Both the position numbers and the translations under genes were made by a program. A model generated the notes under the pieces. It was not told where the DNA came from and did no database searches. It saw only the letters and a list, made by a program, of their open reading frames with translations. From Nodosilinea sp. BSH.14 (lineage in GTDB: Bacteria; Cyanobacteriota; Cyanobacteriia; Phormidesmidales; Phormidesmidaceae), in NCBI GenBank assembly GCA_023264315.1, contig JALQST010000085.1, positions 1-9,938 of the forward strand: a DNA stretch of 9,938 nucleotides, read 5' to 3'. Below are positions 7,201-9,938 of the stretch, one piece after another (within the stretch, counting starts at the first letter, position 1; every line of letters begins with the position of its first letter).

Positions 7201-7680
7201 ACCAGCGTCACGCCCTTCTCCCCTCGCGCCCTAGATCGAGGGCTGGCCGGAGTGGCCGTGGCCCTGGCCCGCCTGGGGGTGCCCGAAATGACGCCGCCCC
7301 TCGGGGCCTCCCACATCACCGATCACCGGCGGGCGGTAAACGCCGCCGTGGAGGCCATTGCCCGCCGCGCCGAAGGCCACAGCCCCGACCTGGATGCCGA
7401 CGCCAGCAACAATCTGCGGATGCGGGTGCGAGCCCAGGTCACAGACATTCTCGATACCTGGGAGCGTCTGCTGCTGCGGGATCCGCGCTTGCAGTACCAG
7501 CGGGAAACCGATCTCGCCCCCTCCCTGCTGCTGGATGCCCTGGATCTCCAGGCCGAAAAGGCCGACCGAGACCGCCAAAAATTCAAAACCCAGCGCAGCC
7601 TGCGCGACGTGGAGGCCACCGTGAACCTGTGGATTCGCGACCCCTACACCCTCACCGACATTGAAGGAGACGAGCCTTGA
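4201..7680 (+). CDS. drmA: DISARM helicase DrmA
   Basis: This 1159-residue protein is a superfamily 2 helicase/ATPase of the DrmA family, the motor of the DISARM anti-phage system. The N-terminal domain (1-~440) begins VRATLVDALNLDLVGP and contains RRALYPSSMGLSVLLSG, typical of DrmA. A linker at about 125-165 switches from acidic (DETD, DESFDGD) to basic (KRKKK). Helicase motifs: Walker A FFPTGGGKTEA (GGGKT 466-470), motif II QDELHLI (DELH 703-706), motif III STAT (743-746), motif V ATNMISVGLDIVRLG (924-938) and motif VI QTTSRVGR (954-961). Between motifs I and II, Cys 587, 590, 615 and 620 form a probable zinc site. In known DISARM, DrmA forms a DNA-binding ATPase complex with DrmB. The start fits the family, but no clear Shine-Dalgarno precedes it. 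Length is normal and all core motifs are intact, so it should be active. It ends overlapping drmB. Confidence 0.88.
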   Translation: MTTSADVRATLVDALNLDLVGPTPDDLPHAEEIVPQPPSKWYLTGFLAPFGASVEVRSDDGAEDDLPEEIATRDGGEDSQNPDKPAARRALYPSSMGLSVLLSGPTTEVEVVATWGDYHPLPDLEGEASDETDMRSAGSLDESFDGDKAEGDDPDAPKRKKKAERWQRQPQRATLTVNVEPQDEPVEVALPGGCGMSVVITSRLVKDSPRFDSGTKAVSIFLVNYRPATSGDRDATFAFQTHLRLRCPEGFVPRPDPRGVSTTDWDDAVAAVQYRHDYEYAVGHNVSALVAMPKAGERCTEVETTWIPVAEVPRVAPTSPQGVQLGMEALAQATDAATVRGMVGAIVTEYRAWIATQRTVVMPNQDAADAARALMDRATTACNRMEEGLQALADPKVLMAFQIANRAIALARRRQLSQEEGQPPESFSAPAWRPFQLAFILVNLAGLANPRHRDRDVVDLLFFPTGGGKTEAYLGLAAFTLVLRRLTHPGIQSAGLSVLMRYTLRLLTLDQLERAARLICALELERQKAPDTLGTWPFEIGLWVGQSATPNRMGKKGDKNPHSARQRTLDFKRDRKGKPSPIPLERCPWCGEAFSTNSFQLLPTEDAPKALKVMCMGRGCDFRSRNPLPMVAVDEPIYRRLPCFIIATVDKFAALPWVGQTGALFGRVTHYQAGEGFYSPGDATLAGLPLDRYLPPPDLVIQDELHLISGPLGTMVGLYETAIDTLCSRDDEGHTLRPKVIASTATVRRADRQIRALFGRSQVDIFPPPGPDRHDSFFAKTDFQSPGRLYVGVAAQGRSLKVILLRVYLALLAAAQKQWDAAGGHRNKDNPADPYMTLLGYFNSLRELGGSRRIVEDEVNSRLTKYSERLRQGELPGDGPFLDRRIAGMPEELTSRVGTNQIANTKRRLSTPFHEKDSVDIALATNMISVGLDIVRLGLMVVLGQPKTAAEYIQTTSRVGRNPQKPGLVVTLMNIHRPRDRSHYERFQSWHTSFYRAVEATSVTPFSPRALDRGLAGVAVALARLGVPEMTPPLGASHITDHRRAVNAAVEAIARRAEGHSPDLDADASNNLRMRVRAQVTDILDTWERLLLRDPRLQYQRETDLAPSLLLDALDLQAEKADRDRQKFKTQRSLRDVEATVNLWIRDPYTLTDIEGDEP
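7664..7669 (+). promoter_or_regulatory. Ribosome binding site of drmB (supports TTG start)
   Basis: AAGGAG ends seven bases before the TTG at 7677, inside the last codons of drmA. This strong site, in a window where most genes lack one, supports the unusual TTG start. Confidence 0.65.
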
Positions 7681-9575
7681 GCCAGCCTAAAAAAGCCAAG
7701 AAAGCCAGCGGCGAACTGCGCCAAAGCCAACTGCTCACCACCTTTGGCCCCGGTTCCATGGTGGATTTGCCCACGCGCTCGGTGATTCTGTCGGGCCTCT
7801 CCTACTGGAAGGGCGAAAAACCTTACATCCAAGAGGAACGCCTGAAATACAAAGTGGCCCAAAGCCTGAAACTGCCCGACGACCACGAGGTGAAGCTCTA
7901 CGGCCCCCCCAGCCAAGGCAGCGACCAAACGGCCTCCCTCAGCGGCGTGGATGCCTTTGTGTTTCCCACCTGGTTTTTGGCCCAGGTGGATCGCACCGTG
8001 GAGCGGGCCGGAAAGGTCTACCGCACCCGTCCCCTCATTTCCTGGAGTTCCGTCAAGGGCGGGGCCAAATTTGAGGGCAAAACCGTCCAGGCCGTCCCCG
8101 TGCGGTTTGTGCAAGCCTGCACCAACGGCCACCTCAGCGACATCCACTGGAACGCCTTTGTCCACAACGATTTTCAGCCCAAATGCCGGGGCCAACTCTG
8201 GCTGGATGAGGCGGGTTCCGGCAACGACTTTGAAGACATCTTTGTACGGTGCGAGCAGTGCCACAGCCTGCGGCCCCTCTCCCAGGCCAAGGTGACGGAT
8301 TCTAGGGTGCTTGGGCCTTGCGAAGGCCATCGGCCCTGGCTTGGCCCCAAGGGTCAGGAGCCCTGCCGTCGCCACCGCATCGACGACGCGGGCGAGGTTG
8401 TCCCCACCAACCAGCCCGAATACAACCGCCTGCTGGTGCGTTCCGCCAGCAACGCCTACTTCAGCCAAATCCTCAGCGTCATCTCCATGCCCGACCCCGA
8501 TGCCCTTCTCAAAAAGGCCGTGGATCGGTTCTACGAGGAAGACCTGCAATTTGAAGAGTCCGTGGATGACGTGGTTCGGTCATTGCGGAAGCCCAGATTT
8601 GCCGAGCTGGCGGAATTTGGCGCAGAGACCGTCTGGGCGGAAATTCAGCGCCGCAAAGAAGGCCGTGACGCCCCCGACAAAAGCATCAAACAGGTGGAAC
8701 TAGAAGCCCTACTGGCCTGCCCCGAAGAACGCGGCAAGGAAAGCCCCACCGCCGACACCATCTTTGAGGGCTACACCCGTGATCGCCGCTTGCTGGCCCC
8801 CCGGTGGCAACCCTTCATCGACAAGGTGGTGCTGGTGCATCGCCTGCGGGAGGTGATGGCCCTGATTGGCTTCACCCGCTTTGAGGCCGCCCAAACCACC
8901 ATCGACGGCGAAATTGACGACCTCGCCATTGGGGTGCGCCGCGCCGCCCTCGATTTTGAACCCCAGTGGTTCCCGGCCCTCGAAAACCTGGGGGAAGGGG
9001 TCTTCCTTAGCCTCTCCAAAGACCGCATCGACACTTGGCTGAACCAGCCCCCGGTGCAAAAACGCAGCCAAAAACTAGAGCGGGGCTTCCAACGCTGGCT
9101 CGACCATCGCGGCATCCCGGCGGATCATGCCCCCTTCCCCGGCCCCGCCTACATCATGCTCCACTCCCTCTCCCACCTGCTGATCAACGCCGTTTCCTTG
9201 GAATGCGGCTATGCCTCCAGCGCCATCCGCGAACGCATCTACGCCTTCCCCGACATCGGCTATGGCATCCTGCTGCACACGGGCACCTCCGGCTCCGAAG
9301 GCACCCTCGGCGGCTTGGTGGAGGTGGGCCGCAACATCGAATACCACCTCGGCAAAGCCCTCGACCAAGGCCAACTCTGCTCCAATGACCCCGTCTGTGC
9401 CAAACACAACCCCGACAGCCCCCAGGAAGAACGCTTCCTCCATGGATCCGCCTGCCACGGCTGTCTCCTCGTCTCCGAAACCTCCTGCGAACGGCGCAAC
9501 GAACTCCTCGACCGCGCCCTCGTCACCCGCACCGTGGAAAACCTAGGGGCCGAATTTTTCGCCGAAGAGGATTAG
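7677..9575 (+). CDS. drmB: DISARM protein DrmB (DUF1998)
   Basis: This 632-residue protein is DrmB, the partner of the DrmA helicase. The family N-terminal signature LRQSQLLTTFGPGSMVDLP and TRSVILSGL follows a short Lys-rich leader. A first Cys-rich region has CTNGH from 148, then C192 and C195 (RCEQCH), C215 and C230, which probably bind zinc. The C-terminal DUF1998 region starts near HSLSHLL (496-502). It continues with ECGYASSAIRERIY and GTSGSEGTLGGLVEVGR, and ends in a second cluster: C568, C574, C593, C596 and C604. In the DISARM complex DrmB is thought to help DrmA hold DNA; it has no nuclease or methylase motif of its own. Translation starts at TTG within TTGA, overlapping the drmA stop by 4 nt, so the two are coupled and probably made at a fixed ratio. 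The length is usual and no lesion is visible. The gene normally found next (drmC or drmMII) is missing. Confidence 0.87.
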   Translation: MSQPKKAKKASGELRQSQLLTTFGPGSMVDLPTRSVILSGLSYWKGEKPYIQEERLKYKVAQSLKLPDDHEVKLYGPPSQGSDQTASLSGVDAFVFPTWFLAQVDRTVERAGKVYRTRPLISWSSVKGGAKFEGKTVQAVPVRFVQACTNGHLSDIHWNAFVHNDFQPKCRGQLWLDEAGSGNDFEDIFVRCEQCHSLRPLSQAKVTDSRVLGPCEGHRPWLGPKGQEPCRRHRIDDAGEVVPTNQPEYNRLLVRSASNAYFSQILSVISMPDPDALLKKAVDRFYEEDLQFEESVDDVVRSLRKPRFAELAEFGAETVWAEIQRRKEGRDAPDKSIKQVELEALLACPEERGKESPTADTIFEGYTRDRRLLAPRWQPFIDKVVLVHRLREVMALIGFTRFEAAQTTIDGEIDDLAIGVRRAALDFEPQWFPALENLGEGVFLSLSKDRIDTWLNQPPVQKRSQKLERGFQRWLDHRGIPADHAPFPGPAYIMLHSLSHLLINAVSLECGYASSAIRERIYAFPDIGYGILLHTGTSGSEGTLGGLVEVGRNIEYHLGKALDQGQLCSNDPVCAKHNPDSPQEERFLHGSACHGCLLVSETSCERRNELLDRALVTRTVENLGAEFFAEED

Positions 9576-9634
9576 CCCTCACCCCCAGACCGGAGGCCGG
9601 AAGGGGAGCCGGAAGGGGAGCCGGAAGGGGAGCC
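9576..9634. repeat. CCCTCACCCCCAG repeat plus three 12-bp tandem units
   Basis: CCCTCACCCCCAG (9576-9588) begins at the base after the drmB stop and is identical to 3330-3342. GGCCGGAAG (9595-9603) is also shared with 3368-3376, so this looks like a copy of the same element lacking the hairpin arms. Three perfect units of GGAAGGGGAGCC follow at 9599-9610, 9611-9622 and 9623-9634. The block fills the gap between the convergent genes; I see no clear intrinsic terminator in it. Confidence 0.75.
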
Positions 9635-9644
9635 GTGTGCTGGC

Positions 9645-9938
9645 CTAAGCCGGATTCTCAACGGCGTTTGCTTGCCGTTTGGCCCAGACGTTGTAGGGCA
9701 TGGCGGTGAGGGCACCGATCACCACGTAGGCGATCACCGTGGGAATGGCGTTTCCGCCTCCGTTGGCGGCGAGGAGGAAGAGGGCCAATCCAGCATTGCG
9801 GGCGATGGTTCCGGTGGCGACGGCGGATCGTACGGCCATCTCTGGCCCACCGAGGAAATGGCCACAGGCAAGGCCGAAGATCACCATGAGCGGAATGACC
9901 ACCAAGCCGCGCCATGCGATGGTGGGCAGCACCACAAT
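9645..9938 (-). CDS. C-terminus of a BASS-family (bile acid:sodium symporter-like) transporter, partial
   Basis: The last 97 residues of a membrane protein read in from the right edge and stop at 9645-9647; the start lies outside the window. Three hydrophobic segments are visible (about residues 11-28, 44-60 and 65-83 of this fragment). Between the first two is GHFLGGP, and the second contains ARNAGLAL. Both match the C-terminal half of BASS-type transporters (COG0385), where a GH.LGGP turn is followed by a [SA]R[HN].GLAL helix. The tail KRQANAVENPA is hydrophilic and probably cytoplasmic. Members carry organic anions with sodium; the substrate here cannot be told. A GTG at 9933-9935 is in frame but is not the true start, because the fold is only partly present. 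The gene converges on drmB, and only the repeat block separates them. Confidence 0.6.
   Translation of the reverse strand: MVVLPTIAWRGLVVIPLMVIFGLACGHFLGGPEMAVRSAVATGTIARNAGLALFLLAANGGGNAIPTVIAYVVIGALTAMPYNVWAKRQANAVENPA

Noticed and set aside
7644..8549. Minus-strand open frame of 301 codons spanning the drmA/drmB junction
   Set aside because: Lies opposite two confidently identified genes and has no protein-like features.
9576..9644. A degraded drmC after drmB
   Set aside because: The gap is about 70 bp and fully explained by repeats; there is no room for or trace of a phospholipase-D HxK motif.
1..9938. HIP1 octamers (GCGATCGC) as a cyanobacterial marker
   Set aside because: I found no intact copy by eye, so the taxonomic call does not rest on it; many high-GC cyanobacterial lineages may be poor in HIP1.

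Overview
This window looks like chromosomal DNA from a high-GC cyanobacterium, probably a filamentous Leptolyngbya/Phormidium/Nodosilinea-like lineage. The evidence is a membrane-anchored PIN/TRAM protein of the cyanobacterial type, 7-bp short tandem repeats of the STRR kind upstream of a gene, intergenic repeats of the CCCTCACCCCCAGCCCCTCTCCC type, and cyanobacterial-style DUF433/DUF5615 genes. The genus is inference; only the cyanobacterial character is well supported.

Layout from left to right. A membrane-anchored PIN/TRAM protein (minus strand) runs off the left edge. A repeat-bearing gap follows, with a GC-rich hairpin and six 7-bp repeats, and then a vicinal-oxygen-chelate (glyoxalase-like) gene broken by one in-frame TGA. 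Next is an intact FAD-dependent GMC oxidoreductase. A composite inverted repeat, probably also its terminator, closes this housekeeping part at about 3423.

From 3456 to 9575 lies a defence-type cassette, all on the plus strand. It holds a DUF433 antitoxin and DUF5615 PIN-like toxin pair (8-nt overlap, visibly lower GC), then two large genes I identify as drmA (SF2 helicase, 1159 aa) and drmB (DUF1998 protein, 632 aa) of the DISARM anti-phage system. The drm genes overlap by 4 nt, and drmB starts with TTG behind a strong ribosome binding site. The usual DISARM partners are absent from both flanks: the DrmMI or DrmMII methyltransferase, the phospholipase-D-like DrmC, and the class-specific DrmD or DrmE. 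This is therefore a lone drmAB pair, or one whose partners lie elsewhere. After drmB come a second copy of the CCCTCACCCCCAG repeat and a 12-bp triplicate repeat. A convergent BASS-type transporter gene (minus strand) then runs off the right edge.

Working model (inference): the toxin-antitoxin pair plus drmAB form a defence island between metabolic and transport genes. The same repeat family lies at both borders in the same orientation. In known DISARM, DrmA and DrmB form a DNA-binding ATPase complex that acts on incoming phage DNA. Whether this pair works alone, or with a methyltransferase encoded elsewhere, is the main open question.
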